DNA of 64,000 bases from Prodigiosinella aquatilis (GTDB lineage Bacteria; Pseudomonadota; Gammaproteobacteria; Enterobacterales; Enterobacteriaceae): contig CP128857.1 of assembly GCA_030388725.1 (NCBI GenBank), positions 4,216,001 to 4,280,000 on the forward strand. Reading direction: 5' to 3'. Shown here in pieces: positions 1 to 9,230 of the stretch (position 1 is the first letter of the stretch; each line of letters opens with the position of its first letter). A program made the translations under genes and the position numbers. The notes beneath the pieces were generated by a model, which made no database searches, was not told the DNA's origin, and saw nothing but the letters and a program-made list of their open reading frames with translations.

Positions 1-119
1 GGGGAACAGAAAGGGTTTAGCTGCCGAGTCCAGAGTCCGGTTTTATCAAACCTGATGAAAATAACACCAGCCTATATCCGATAACGCATAATCATTCATT
101 TTCCAGATAACATCAGCTG

Positions 120-421
120 ATGGGTTTCCCGACGAAAACTACGATAAAAAAGTGTCGCAGTCCGCACTCCTGCCGGGGCCAAGATGACGACAGCTTCCTA
201 ATGAATTAGATATAGGCACATTGCAGAAAGTACGGGAATTATCTGAAAGGTACGATCAGGAACACACGACCGAGACGCTGGCAAAAATTTTGGGAAGTAG
301 CCGGACAACGGCACGACGTTATCTGGAATATGGTGCCAAAGAAAACTTACTGGAAGCGGAAATCATATACGCTAGAGTAGAACGGCCAGAGCGTATATAC
401 CGGACAACGCGACACATATAA
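120..421 (+). pseudogene. CitB/DcuR-family response regulator, 3' remnant
   Basis: The stretch 188-421 encodes a helix-turn-helix output domain like that at the C-terminus of CitB/DpiA/DcuR response regulators, which control citrate and C4-dicarboxylate metabolism. Visible motifs are LPNELD, TLAKILGSSRTTARRYLEY and a closing RPERIYR. An in-frame stop at 185-187 cuts this off from upstream sequence. Linker-like sequence (GQDDDSFL) continues upstream in another frame from about 120, which suggests a frameshift. No receiver domain could be read in any frame of 1-120. A 66-residue product could start at TTG 221, but it would lack the phosphoacceptor domain. It is read as a decayed gene. Confidence 0.6.
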
Positions 422-462
422 ATAAACCACCAAGAGCAGACAGACGCTGCCTGCTCTTGTAA

Positions 463-1413
463 TCAGTCGACTCGCTTCACCGATATACGCAGTTCTTTAG
501 GCACTTCAAAAACAATGTTTTCTTCACAGCCTTGCATTTCAACCGCAACCTGCCCACCCAGAGATTGTAAGCGTTTCACAACCTGCTGAACCAGAATATC
601 CGGTGCCGAAGCGCCCGCAGTCACCCCGACACAAACCACACCCTTGAACCATTCTTCCTTGATATCCTCAGCAAAATCAATCAGGTAAGAAGGTTTACCC
701 ACTCGCTGCGCCAACTCCGCCAGACGATTGGAATTGGACGAGTTTTTCGACCCCACCACCAGCACCACATCAGCTTGCGTAGCCAGACTTCTGGCCGCTT
801 CCTGGCGATTGGTCGTCGCATAGCATATGTCATCTTTACGTGGGCCAATAATCAACGGGAAACGTTCACGCAATGCATCAATCACCGCAGACGTATCATC
901 TACCGATAACGTGGTTTGCGTCATAAAGCACAGGTTGGCTTCATCCTTCACCTGCAATTTCCAGACATCTTCCGGCCCTTCAACCAGATACATTCCACCA
1001 TCAGGGTTATTATATTGCCCCATGGTGCCTTCCACTTCAGGATGACCTGCGTGACCGATCAGAATGGCTTCCGTCCCTTTCCGACTGGAACGAGCCACCT
1101 CCATATGCACTTTGGTCACCAGTGGACAGGTGGCATCAAAAACGGTGAGGTCACGGTTTTTCGCTTCGGTGCGTACTGATTGAGAAACGCCATGTGCAGA
1201 AAAGATCAAAATCGCCCCATCAGGCACGTCCTCAATCTGCTCAATAAAAACTGCACCACGTTCCCGCAATCCATCCACCACATAGCGGTTATGCACAACT
1301 TCATGACGAACATAAATCGGTGCGCCATACACTTCCAGTGCCCGCTCAACAATGCTGATAGCACGATCGACGCCCGCACAGAAACCGCGCGGGTTAGCTA
1401 ACAATATTTTCAT
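463..1413 (-). CDS. ispH: 4-hydroxy-3-methylbut-2-enyl diphosphate reductase
   Basis: IspH (LytB) performs the last step of the methylerythritol phosphate pathway, reducing HMBPP to IPP and DMAPP with a [4Fe-4S] cluster in the cytosol. The three cluster cysteines are visible in GFCAGV (about residue 12), DATCPLV (about 96) and DDICYATTNRQ (about 197). The start MKILLANPRGFCAG gives 316 residues, the E. coli length; a longer reading frame upstream is only overlap with fkpB. The gene is the last of the ribF-ileS-lspA-fkpB-ispH operon, and its first 20 bases overlap the 3' end of fkpB, suggesting translational coupling. Confidence 0.97.
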   Translation of the reverse strand: MKILLANPRGFCAGVDRAISIVERALEVYGAPIYVRHEVVHNRYVVDGLRERGAVFIEQIEDVPDGAILIFSAHGVSQSVRTEAKNRDLTVFDATCPLVTKVHMEVARSSRKGTEAILIGHAGHPEVEGTMGQYNNPDGGMYLVEGPEDVWKLQVKDEANLCFMTQTTLSVDDTSAVIDALRERFPLIIGPRKDDICYATTNRQEAARSLATQADVVLVVGSKNSSNSNRLAELAQRVGKPSYLIDFAEDIKEEWFKGVVCVGVTAGASAPDILVQQVVKRLQSLGGQVAVEMQGCEENIVFEVPKELRISVKRVD

Positions 1414-1870
1414 GACCCACCTCCTGCTGTGCGGGCGGATCAACAGCCAGAACTTCCACATCAAAAGTAACAGTATGTCCGGCCAGCGGGTGGTTGAAAT
1501 CCACAGTAATGGATTCCTCTGCCACCTCACGGATAATACCCGGCATATCATCGCCACCTACGCCGCTGAACAACATGATCGTACCGACTTCAGGTACACC
1601 GGTCTGCGCAAAATCACGACGTAGGAAGAACTGAACCAAATCAGGATTCGAAGGGCCGAAAGCAGACTCCGGTGACAAGCTGAACTGACGCGTATCTCCT
1701 GCCTGTAGACCCAGCAGTTGCTGCTCCAATTCAGCCGACAGACTGTCGTCTCCCAGCCGGAACAGCGCCGGTTTACCGCTTTCACGGGTATCCTCAGCCA
1801 CTGACCCCTCTTCCAGCGTCAGAGTGAAATGGACCAGCACTGCACTGTTAGCTTGCACTCGTTGTACCAT
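1394..1870 (-). CDS. fkpB: FKBP-type peptidyl-prolyl isomerase, SlpA type
   Basis: This is a small cytosolic FKBP-type prolyl cis-trans isomerase with chaperone activity (SlpA). The N-terminal half reads NSAVLVHFTLTLEEG, followed by the inserted-in-flap domain, and the core closes with VDFNHPLAGHTVTF, typical of SlyD/SlpA proteins. The product is 158 residues against 149 in E. coli, the extra length being at the C-terminus. The start ATG lies 3 bases past the lspA stop with an AGGA Shine-Dalgarno, and the 3' end overlaps ispH by 20 bases. Confidence 0.95.
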   Translation of the reverse strand: MVQRVQANSAVLVHFTLTLEEGSVAEDTRESGKPALFRLGDDSLSAELEQQLLGLQAGDTRQFSLSPESAFGPSNPDLVQFFLRRDFAQTGVPEVGTIMLFSGVGGDDMPGIIREVAEESITVDFNHPLAGHTVTFDVEVLAVDPPAQQEVGHENIVS

Positions 1871-1873
1871 GCG

Positions 1874-2380
1874 CTATTTATCCTTTACACCCTTCTTCTC
1901 TGGCGAAATAAAAAAGCCTTCCAGCACAATCAGCAGAGCACCGATACAAATAGACGTATCTGCCAGATTGAAGATCGGGTAATGCCAATTATTAACATGA
2001 AAATCAATAAAATCGATAACATAACCGTGCACCAGACGATCAGAGAGATTGCCGATTGCACCGCCGATGATCAGTGCATAGGCAATATTATTCAGCTTAT
2101 GACGCCCGTCTGAACGGTACATAAAGACCAGCAACGTTACCGTAATTGCCAATGCGATTACGGCAAAAAGCCAACGCTGCCAGCCACCTTTATCGGCCAG
2201 AAAGCTGAAAGCTGCCCCCAGATTATGGGCATAAGTCAGGTTGAAAAACGGCACCAGTGAGAACGACTCACCCAGTTGGAAATGGGTCATTACCCACTGC
2301 TTGCTGCCGAGATCGACCACAAGAACCACCAGCGTCAGCCATAGCCAACGCAGGCCACTTGCTCCAATTGATTTACTCAT
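1874..2380 (-). CDS. lspA: Lipoprotein signal peptidase (signal peptidase II)
   Basis: LspA is an inner-membrane aspartyl protease that removes signal peptides from diacylglyceryl-modified prolipoproteins. The 168-residue protein has four hydrophobic segments. The two catalytic aspartates fall at about D123 (YVIDFIDFH) and D141 (FNLADTSI), the family positions. Its ATG overlaps the ileS stop by one base (TGATG), the conserved arrangement in enterobacteria, so it is very likely translated by coupling to ileS. Confidence 0.97.
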   Translation of the reverse strand: MSKSIGASGLRWLWLTLVVLVVDLGSKQWVMTHFQLGESFSLVPFFNLTYAHNLGAAFSFLADKGGWQRWLFAVIALAITVTLLVFMYRSDGRHKLNNIAYALIIGGAIGNLSDRLVHGYVIDFIDFHVNNWHYPIFNLADTSICIGALLIVLEGFFISPEKKGVKDK

Positions 2381-5193
2381 CAGACAAATTTACGCTCTTC
2401 GCCATTGCCGCCAATATTGGTCGCGCAGCGACCACAAATTTCAGGATATTCGGCATGGGTACCGATATCCAACTCATAATGCCAACAACGCGGACACTTA
2501 TCCCCTTCAGCTTTACTGAGGACAATTTTCAGGCCCGATAATTCACTCTGTTGTGCCTGTGCAGGTGCATCTTCGTAAAGTGCCACCACCGCTTTGGATG
2601 TCAGCAGGGCAAAATGCAGTTCTCGCTGCAAACGGTTCAGTTTGTCAGCTAATTCAGCATCGGCATACAACGTGACAGACGCTTCCAGCGAACCACCAAT
2701 ACGTTTATCGTTACGCGCTTGCTCAATCACTTTGTTCACTTCCGAACGCACTTTCAATATTTCATCCCAGAAAGCGTCATTCATGGTTTCGGCACTGTCC
2801 AATCCAAACAGGCCGTCATACCACTCTTCGGTAAAGACATACTGCGCACGTTTGCCTGGCAGATAACCCCAGATTTCATCAGCCGTAAAGGACATGATCG
2901 GAGCCATCCAACGTACCAACGCTTCAGCAATATGATACAGCGCAGTCTGACAACTGCGGCGTGCCACACTGTCACTTTGCGCGGTGTATTGACGATCCTT
3001 GATGATATCAAGATAGAAAGAACCCATCTCAATCGAGCAGAACTGCATCAGACGTTGTACTACCCGATGGAAATCGTAACTTTCATACGCTTCGACAATT
3101 TCCTGTTGTGCAGCTTGCGCGCATCCCACGGCCCAACGGTCCAGAACCACCATATCCTGCGGCTGCACCATGTGCTGTACGGGGTCGAAACCATTTAGGT
3201 TGGCCAGCAGGAAGCGGGCCGTGTTGCGGATACGGCGATAGGCATCAGCTGAACGTTTCAGAATTTCATCAGAAACGGCGATCTCACCCGAGTAATCAGT
3301 AGACCCGATCCACAGTCGAAGAATATCCGCACCCAGTTTGTCCATCACCGCCTGTGGGCTCACCGTATTGCCGATGGATTTCGACATCTTGCGTCCCTGA
3401 CCATCCACGGTGAAACCATGAGTCAATACCTGCCGATAAGGCGCTTTGCCTTTAATCGCCGTGGAAATCATCAGTGAAGACATAAACCAGCCGCGGTGCT
3501 GGTCAGAACCTTCCAGATACATATCGGCAGCGTGACCGGCAAACTCAGGGCGCACATCCACTACCGAAGCATGTGTGGAACCGGAGTCAAACCACACATC
3601 AAGCGTGTCAGGGACTTTCACATAATCAGCGGCTTCAGAGCCCAGCAGCTCAGCCGCATCGAGATCCCACCAGGCTTGAATACCATCTTGCTCAACACGC
3701 TTGGCAACTTCCTCAATCAGCTCGCTGGTACGCGGATGCAATACTTCTGTGTCCTTGTGGACAAACAGTGACATTGGTACGCCCCAGGTACGCTGGCGGG
3801 AAATACACCAGTCAGGACGGTTGGCGACCATCGCTTCAATCCGCGCCTGCCCCCAATCCGGTATCCATTGTACCCCTTTGATTTCAGCCAAAGATTGTTG
3901 ACGCAGCCCTTTCTGATCCATGCTGACAAACCACTGCGGCGTGGCGCGGAAAATGATAGGGGTTTTATGACGCCAGCAGCATGGATAGCTGTGTAGCAGT
4001 TTTTCTACATGCAGCAATGCGCCTTTATCACGCAGGATCTCAACAATCAGATCGTTCGCTTTAAAGACAAACTTGCCATCCAGTTCGGGGTAAGTTCCAC
4101 TCAGGTAACAGCCGTTCGGCCCAACCGGGTTGGCGATTTCCAGATTGTATTTCTGGCTGATCACATAGTCGTCCGGACCGTGGCCACCCGCAGTGTGTAC
4201 TGCACCAGTACCCGCCTCCAGCGTCACATGGTCACCAAGAATAACCGGGACATCAAAACCCATGAATGGATGCTGGAAGCGTAACAGTTCTAGATCGCTA
4301 CCAGTACAATCCCCCAGAACGACCCAGTGAGTAATACCCACACGGGCCATCACACTCTCAACCAGATCAGCCGCCAGAATTAATGCCTTGCCTTCAACCT
4401 GGACCAGTTGGTAACTGAACTCCGCATTCAGCGCAATCGCACGGTTAGCGGGCAGCGTCCAGGGCGTTGTCGTCCAGATCACCAATGACAGCGGACCATC
4501 TACCTGACTAACACCAAATTTTGCCGCCACGGCCGCTGCATCAATAGCCTGGAAAGCCACATCAATAGAAGGTGACGTTTTGTCGTAATATTCCACTTCC
4601 GCTTCAGCCAGTGCAGAACCACAATCGGCACACCAGTGCACCGGTTTCGCGCCTTTATGCAAATGACCGTTATCAATGATTTTGCCGAGTGCACGGATAA
4701 TATTGGCTTCAGTTTTAAAATCCATGGTCAGGTACGGATGATCCCAGTCACCCAGAACCCCAAGACGGATAAAATCCTTCTTCTGCCCAGCGACTTGTTC
4801 TGCGGCATATTTCCGGCATTCCTGACGGAACTGCGCCGCACTGACTTTTTCTCCCGGTTTACCCACCAGCTGTTCAACTTTCAGCTCAATCGGCAATCCA
4901 TGGCAGTCCCAGCCCGGAACATAAGGAGAGTCATAACCGGAGAGTCCTTTGGACTTAACAATAATGTCTTTCAGAATCTTGTTAACTGAGTGACCAATAT
5001 GAATATTGCCATTCGCATACGGAGGGCCGTCGTGAAGAATAAAGGTTTTCTTACCCTTTTTGGCGCTGCGAATAATCCCGTACAAATCCTGTTCATACCA
5101 ACGTTTCAGCATGTCAGGTTCGCGCTTGGCCAGATCGCCACGCATCGGGAACCCTGTTTCCGGCAAATTCAGGGTAGTCTTATAGTCACTCAT
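2380..5193 (-). CDS. ileS: Isoleucyl-tRNA synthetase
   Basis: This class Ia aminoacyl-tRNA synthetase charges tRNA-Ile in the cytosol and hydrolyses misactivated valine through its CP1 editing domain. The HIGH motif lies at residues 65-68 (PPYANGNIHIGH) and the KMSKS motif at about 600 (GRKMSKSIGNT). Editing-domain sequence such as WTTTPWTLPANRAI lies between them. A C-terminal zinc site is built from CPRCWHY and CGRC. The product is 937 residues against 938 in E. coli. It is the second gene of the operon, 32 bases after ribF and overlapping lspA by one base. Confidence 0.98.
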   Translation of the reverse strand: MSDYKTTLNLPETGFPMRGDLAKREPDMLKRWYEQDLYGIIRSAKKGKKTFILHDGPPYANGNIHIGHSVNKILKDIIVKSKGLSGYDSPYVPGWDCHGLPIELKVEQLVGKPGEKVSAAQFRQECRKYAAEQVAGQKKDFIRLGVLGDWDHPYLTMDFKTEANIIRALGKIIDNGHLHKGAKPVHWCADCGSALAEAEVEYYDKTSPSIDVAFQAIDAAAVAAKFGVSQVDGPLSLVIWTTTPWTLPANRAIALNAEFSYQLVQVEGKALILAADLVESVMARVGITHWVVLGDCTGSDLELLRFQHPFMGFDVPVILGDHVTLEAGTGAVHTAGGHGPDDYVISQKYNLEIANPVGPNGCYLSGTYPELDGKFVFKANDLIVEILRDKGALLHVEKLLHSYPCCWRHKTPIIFRATPQWFVSMDQKGLRQQSLAEIKGVQWIPDWGQARIEAMVANRPDWCISRQRTWGVPMSLFVHKDTEVLHPRTSELIEEVAKRVEQDGIQAWWDLDAAELLGSEAADYVKVPDTLDVWFDSGSTHASVVDVRPEFAGHAADMYLEGSDQHRGWFMSSLMISTAIKGKAPYRQVLTHGFTVDGQGRKMSKSIGNTVSPQAVMDKLGADILRLWIGSTDYSGEIAVSDEILKRSADAYRRIRNTARFLLANLNGFDPVQHMVQPQDMVVLDRWAVGCAQAAQQEIVEAYESYDFHRVVQRLMQFCSIEMGSFYLDIIKDRQYTAQSDSVARRSCQTALYHIAEALVRWMAPIMSFTADEIWGYLPGKRAQYVFTEEWYDGLFGLDSAETMNDAFWDEILKVRSEVNKVIEQARNDKRIGGSLEASVTLYADAELADKLNRLQRELHFALLTSKAVVALYEDAPAQAQQSELSGLKIVLSKAEGDKCPRCWHYELDIGTHAEYPEICGRCATNIGGNGEERKFV

Positions 5194-5225
5194 TAGATTC
5201 TCGATTTCGTTTTCGGCTAGAAAAA

Positions 5226-6167
5226 TTAAACCGGTGTCTTTAGCCCGAAGAATTCACGGGCCGCCACCACGTCATTAGCGATTTGCTGCTTAAGAATATC
5301 AATCGAAGCAAAACGCTGTTCATTGCGCAATTTTTTACGCATTACTACATCGATATGTCGACCATACAGATCCAGCGTAACATCCAGCAGATGTACCTCC
5401 AACTGCTGATGCTTGTCTCCCGTTACCGTAGGACGCGTGCCAATATTGGCAACCCCGGGTAGCGGCGTTTCTCCCAGACCATAAACGCTCACCGCATAGA
5501 CACCACTTATTGGTGATACCTGTCGTTTTAACGGTAAATTAGCGGTAGGAAAACCAATAGTTCTTCCCAGCTCGTTGCCATGTACTACGCGCCCTGAAAT
5601 ACGGTAAGGATGCCCCAGTAGATCTTCTGCCAGGGCCAGATCATCCTGGCTAAGTGCTTCACGCACGGCAGTACTACTGACTCTTCTGCCACCCTGACAA
5701 AAAGTGGCGGTGCTGATAACGTCAAAACCCAGTTCAAGGCCAGCTTTCTGTAATAACAGGAAATCGCCTTCGCGACCAGCCCCGAACCGGAAGTCATCCC
5801 CTACGACCAGAAATTTCACACCCAGCTTTTCAACCAACAGGCGGGAGATGAAAGTTTGGGCATGATTGGCGGCGAAATGGGCATCAAATTTCACACATAA
5901 CAGATAATCAATGCCGGCCTGAGCCAGATAATTGACCTTGTCCCGCAGGCGTGTTAGACGAGCCGGGGCTTTTTCTCCCGCAAATAGCTCCAGCGGTTGA
6001 GGTTCAAAGATCATCACCATCACCGGTAAACCACGGGCCCGTCCTTCCTGTTTAAGGTGTTCGAGCAGGATCTGGTGCCCGCGGTGGACACCATCAAAAT
6101 TGCCAATAGTAAGCACACAGCCATAATGGCGTGCCTGAAGATTGTGTATACCGCGGATTAGCTGCAT
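5226..6167 (-). CDS. ribF: Bifunctional riboflavin kinase / FAD synthetase
   Basis: RibF phosphorylates riboflavin to FMN and then adenylates FMN to FAD. The N-terminal nucleotidyltransferase domain carries TIGNFDGVHRGHQ (about 21-33) and the C-terminal kinase domain carries GRTIGFPTANL followed by GVYAV. The 313-residue length equals the E. coli enzyme. It is the first gene of the ribF-ileS-lspA-fkpB-ispH operon and is divergent from rpsT across about 400 bases. Confidence 0.97.
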   Translation of the reverse strand: MQLIRGIHNLQARHYGCVLTIGNFDGVHRGHQILLEHLKQEGRARGLPVMVMIFEPQPLELFAGEKAPARLTRLRDKVNYLAQAGIDYLLCVKFDAHFAANHAQTFISRLLVEKLGVKFLVVGDDFRFGAGREGDFLLLQKAGLELGFDVISTATFCQGGRRVSSTAVREALSQDDLALAEDLLGHPYRISGRVVHGNELGRTIGFPTANLPLKRQVSPISGVYAVSVYGLGETPLPGVANIGTRPTVTGDKHQQLEVHLLDVTLDLYGRHIDVVMRKKLRNEQRFASIDILKQQIANDVVAAREFFGLKTPV

Positions 6168-6494
6168 AACTGGCTCAAAAATGTGGAAATCGGCGGATTA
6201 TACCTTGTACAGAGAGTAAGGTTAACCCGCGATTCACGCCTTTTGTTATCTGCGCACTTTATTTCACGTGATGATAACCTGAGCATGTTCCACATTGGGC
6301 TACAATGACACCTGAAATACACCATCGGTAATAAAGGCTTTTAGTAAAGATCAGCGTGTTAACGTGAATTCCATCTGTCATAGCGAATTTATCATGTGAA
6401 AGACTGTATTCCCTGCCGTGAAGCTGTTAAAATCCTGCGCCATCACAACGTAACAAGCGCTGACGTACAAACGGCGCTTATTTGCACAAATCCA
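6168..6494. other. ribF-rpsT divergent intergenic region
   Basis: About 330 noncoding bases separate the ribF start from the proximal rpsT promoter. The stretch should hold the ribF operon promoter on the minus strand and a distal rpsT promoter on the plus strand; a -10-like TTAAAAT lies near 6425. No open reading frame, FMN riboswitch or RNA gene was recognised here. Confidence 0.5.
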
Positions 6495-6523
6495 TTGACA
6501 AAAGAAGGCTAAAAGGGCATATT
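6495..6523 (+). promoter_or_regulatory. Proximal sigma-70 promoter of rpsT
   Basis: A consensus -35 TTGACA (6495-6500), a 17-base spacer and a -10 CATATT (6518-6523) lie about 50 bases before rpsT. From memory, the sequence from the -35 to the rpsT start closely matches the E. coli rpsT P2 promoter and leader, in which S20 represses its own translation. Confidence 0.8.
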
Positions 6524-6571
6524 CCCCGGCCTTTGAATTGTCCTCGATAGAATATATTTGGGAGTTGGACC

Positions 6572-6835
6572 TTGGCTAATATCAAATCAGCTAAGAAACG
6601 CGCCGTACAGTCTGAAAAGCGCCGCAAGCATAACGCAAGCCGTCGCTCCATGATGCGTACTTTCATCAAGAAAGTATATGCGGCGATCGCTACTGGCGAT
6701 AAAGAAGCAGCACAGAAAGCGTTTAATGATATGCAACCGATTGTGGATCGTCAGGCAAGCAAAGGACTGATTCACAAAAATAAAGCCGCACGTCATAAAT
6801 CTAATCTGGCCGCTCAAATCGGCGCGATGCAATAA
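6572..6835 (+). CDS. rpsT: 30S ribosomal protein S20
   Basis: S20 is a primary 16S rRNA-binding protein of the small subunit. The 87-residue, lysine/arginine-rich product begins ANIKSAKKRAVQSEKRR and ends AAQIGAMQ, as in E. coli. The start is TTG at 6572, preceded by GGGAG. The UUG start is also used by E. coli rpsT and contributes to autoregulation of S20 translation. The gene is monocistronic and ends at a strong terminator. Confidence 0.98.
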   Translation: MANIKSAKKRAVQSEKRRKHNASRRSMMRTFIKKVYAAIATGDKEAAQKAFNDMQPIVDRQASKGLIHKNKAARHKSNLAAQIGAMQ

Positions 6836-6860
6836 TTACATTTTCGTGATTCTTGCTAAG

Positions 6861-6885
6861 AAAACCGGCTCAGGCCGGTTTTTTT
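6861..6885. terminator. rpsT terminator
   Basis: An 8-bp stem (AAACCGGC/GCCGGTTT) with a TCAG loop is followed by a run of seven T on the plus strand and preceded by A residues, so it may also stop nhaR transcripts from the opposite strand. Confidence 0.9.
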
Positions 6886-6912
6886 GTGAGCACATTTTTG
6901 GTCGGTATAAGT

Positions 6913-7803
6913 TCACCCCTGAAATAATGCGGAAAAATCTTTGTTACAGACACGCTGCACTGCGGGATGCTGGATCATACGCTCCGCAAAAATGACATAG
7001 TATTCATCCTGCACATTATCCATACGGCCTATTTCAACGATATCTGCCTGCAAATAAATCTCATGGGCATACAGGGAAGGCGCAACAAAAATAGCGTCAT
7101 GATGTACGCCAAATGCGGTCATCAGTGCCGCATCATCAAATTCCCCCAGGATTTCCGTTCGAATATTATTTTCATTAAACCAATTCAATAACTTACGACC
7201 CAGCATAGTTCGGCGTCCTGGGATCAACAACCGACGTTGTTCCAGACAGGCCGGAAATGGCAGACCTGGTTTTGGCTGACGGCAATAAAAGCTGACACCA
7301 CACTCCCCCAGTTTGAGGGAAAACAACCCTTCCTGCTGACTGGAATCAATGGGACAATCCGACAGAATCATGTCCAGTTTATGCTGACTCAATTGTTCCA
7401 GTAACATTTCATGGGTGGATTCAAAACAACGCAGATGAATATGATCCTGTTCAGTCACCACCGTTTCCAACACCTGACTGACCAGTCGTTTCGATAATGC
7501 GTCAGCGACGCCGACATCAAACAGCAGATTTGATTCCTTGCGATAGTTAACGATATCCAACATTTCCTGGCTCAGCGCAAACATCTTGTCGGCATAGCGG
7601 AACACCAGTTGTCCTAGTTCGGTAGGCTCAAGACCGCGCCCTTTACGCTTGAACAACCGGCCCTGTAAACGCGCCTCCAATGTTTTAATCTGTCCGGTAA
7701 TAGTCTGCGGTGTTAAAAACAGTGCCCCGGCCGCACCGGCCACCGAGCCCGCTTTACAAACATGCCAAAAATAATAGAGATGGTTAAAATTGATATGAGT
7801 CAT
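6913..7803 (-). CDS. nhaR: Transcriptional activator NhaR (LysR family)
   Basis: NhaR is a LysR-type activator that responds to sodium and switches on nhaA. The winged HTH spans about residues 4-62 (NHLYYFWHVCKAGSV, LTPQTITGQIK), followed by a LysR substrate-binding domain with FESTHEMLLEQLSQHKLDM and FDDAALMTAFG. The start chosen, MTHINFNHL, has a GAAGAG ribosome site and lies 8 bases after the nhaA stop; it gives 296 residues (E. coli 301). It is co-transcribed with nhaA, as in E. coli. Confidence 0.95.
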   Translation of the reverse strand: MTHINFNHLYYFWHVCKAGSVAGAAGALFLTPQTITGQIKTLEARLQGRLFKRKGRGLEPTELGQLVFRYADKMFALSQEMLDIVNYRKESNLLFDVGVADALSKRLVSQVLETVVTEQDHIHLRCFESTHEMLLEQLSQHKLDMILSDCPIDSSQQEGLFSLKLGECGVSFYCRQPKPGLPFPACLEQRRLLIPGRRTMLGRKLLNWFNENNIRTEILGEFDDAALMTAFGVHHDAIFVAPSLYAHEIYLQADIVEIGRMDNVQDEYYVIFAERMIQHPAVQRVCNKDFSALFQG

Positions 7804-7811
7804 GCTAACAA

Positions 7812-9005
7812 TCACTCTTCTTCTGTTTTGCAATCATCAACTAACGGCAATGCACTTCTTAAGGTCATGTACCCTAGTACAGCGGCCACTAATGAAGCCA
7901 GCAAAATACCTAGCTTAGCGTACAGAATAAATGCTGAGTAACCGCCACTAAATGCCAACAACGTAATGAAAATCGACATTGTGAATCCGATACCACACAG
8001 TATGGAAACGGCCATGACCTGGCGGAAATTGACGCCTACGGGCAACTTTGCGAATCCTCGCTTTATCACCAGCCAGCTACATAGGGAAATGCCAATCGGT
8101 TTCCCAAGTAATAATCCCGCACAGATACCTACAACCAGTGGCGAAAAAAGATTCCCCAGCTCAATACCCTTCAGCCCGATACCAGCATTGGCAAAAGCAA
8201 ATAGCGGAATAATCAGAAAAGAGACCCAAATCTCCAATCCATGCTCCAGGGAGGTCGCTGGTGATGGTTTACCATCAGACGCCTGTAATGGAATGAAGAA
8301 ACCTACAATAACGCCAGCCAACGTAGCATGTATGCCAGATTTCAGAATACAGACCCAAAGTACAATACCGACCAACAGATAAGCCGAGGTCTTCAGTACG
8401 TTCTGCTGGTTCATATATGCCAATGCCAACACGGCTAGCAACGCCCCCGCCAATGCGGGCCAATAGATCTGGTGAGTATAGAAAATAGCAATAACGATGA
8501 TTGCCCCCAGATCATCAATAATCGCCAGCGCCAGCAAAAATACCTTTAAACCAGGTGGTACGCGCTTTCCCAATAGCACCAGAATACCCACGGCAAACGC
8601 AATGTCTGTCGCGGCTGGGATTGCCCATCCGGCGCGAGTCTGATCGTCATAGACGTTAAACAGTAGAAATATCAATGCAGGGAACACCATACCACCGATA
8701 GCCGCTGCTACAGGTAATAACGCCTGACTACGACTTGCCAGTGTCCCACTGATCAACTCACGCTTTACCTCAAGCCCTATCATCAGAAAAAAGATGGCCA
8801 TCAGACCATCATTGATCCACAGCAATAGTGACTTATTAATCTCCAGCGCCCCCAGTTTGAAAACCACCGGCAGTTCAAGGAAATATTGATACGCGGAGAC
8901 AGTGAAAGGCGTATTGGCCATTACCAACGCCAGTAAAGTCGCCGCAATTAAAGTCACTCCTGCTGCGGCATCCAGGCTGGTAAAACGCCGAAGTATATTG
9001 ATCAT
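7812..9005 (-). CDS. nhaA: Na+/H+ antiporter NhaA
   Basis: NhaA is an electrogenic inner-membrane antiporter exchanging two protons for one sodium, important for pH and salt homeostasis. The protein is almost entirely hydrophobic with about 12 membrane segments. The ion-binding aspartate pair lies at residues 164-165 (LAIIDDLGAI), and TDIAFAVG (D134) marks the discontinuous helix IV region. The start MINILRRFTS gives 397 residues (E. coli 388); the longer upstream reading lacks support. It precedes nhaR in a two-gene operon. Confidence 0.95.
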   Translation of the reverse strand: MINILRRFTSLDAAAGVTLIAATLLALVMANTPFTVSAYQYFLELPVVFKLGALEINKSLLLWINDGLMAIFFLMIGLEVKRELISGTLASRSQALLPVAAAIGGMVFPALIFLLFNVYDDQTRAGWAIPAATDIAFAVGILVLLGKRVPPGLKVFLLALAIIDDLGAIIVIAIFYTHQIYWPALAGALLAVLALAYMNQQNVLKTSAYLLVGIVLWVCILKSGIHATLAGVIVGFFIPLQASDGKPSPATSLEHGLEIWVSFLIIPLFAFANAGIGLKGIELGNLFSPLVVGICAGLLLGKPIGISLCSWLVIKRGFAKLPVGVNFRQVMAVSILCGIGFTMSIFITLLAFSGGYSAFILYAKLGILLASLVAAVLGYMTLRSALPLVDDCKTEEE

Positions 9006-9176
9006 GTCATTCTTCTCTCTTGGTCGGCAGAAACAGGGATAATCGCGTCTGGTGTGGAGATACAAGGTTACGTAACTTCATCTATCGATAAAAGCAGTTT
9101 TAAATTGAATCATTACTCGGAAAAACCGATGTTTCTTTCCAGAAATTAGAATGACGGAAAACGTTTGCGGAAAGAT

Positions 9177-9210
9177 AAAAAAAACCGGCTGGCTTACACC
9201 AACCGGTTTT
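9177..9210 (-). terminator. dnaJ terminator
   Basis: On the minus strand a GC-rich hairpin (AACCGGTTGG/CCAGCCGGTT, one bulge) is followed by a run of at least eight T, 21 bases after the dnaJ stop. Confidence 0.85.
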
Positions 9211-9230
9211 ATGTTTCATTCAACACCGAT

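Noticed and set aside
2719..3198. 159-residue plus-strand ORF inside ileS
   Set aside because: It is entirely antisense to ileS, whose protein is clearly real.
6168..6571. Possible FMN riboswitch upstream of ribF
   Set aside because: The conserved RFN sequences (AGGATAT-, GCCCGGGG-type segments) were looked for and not found.
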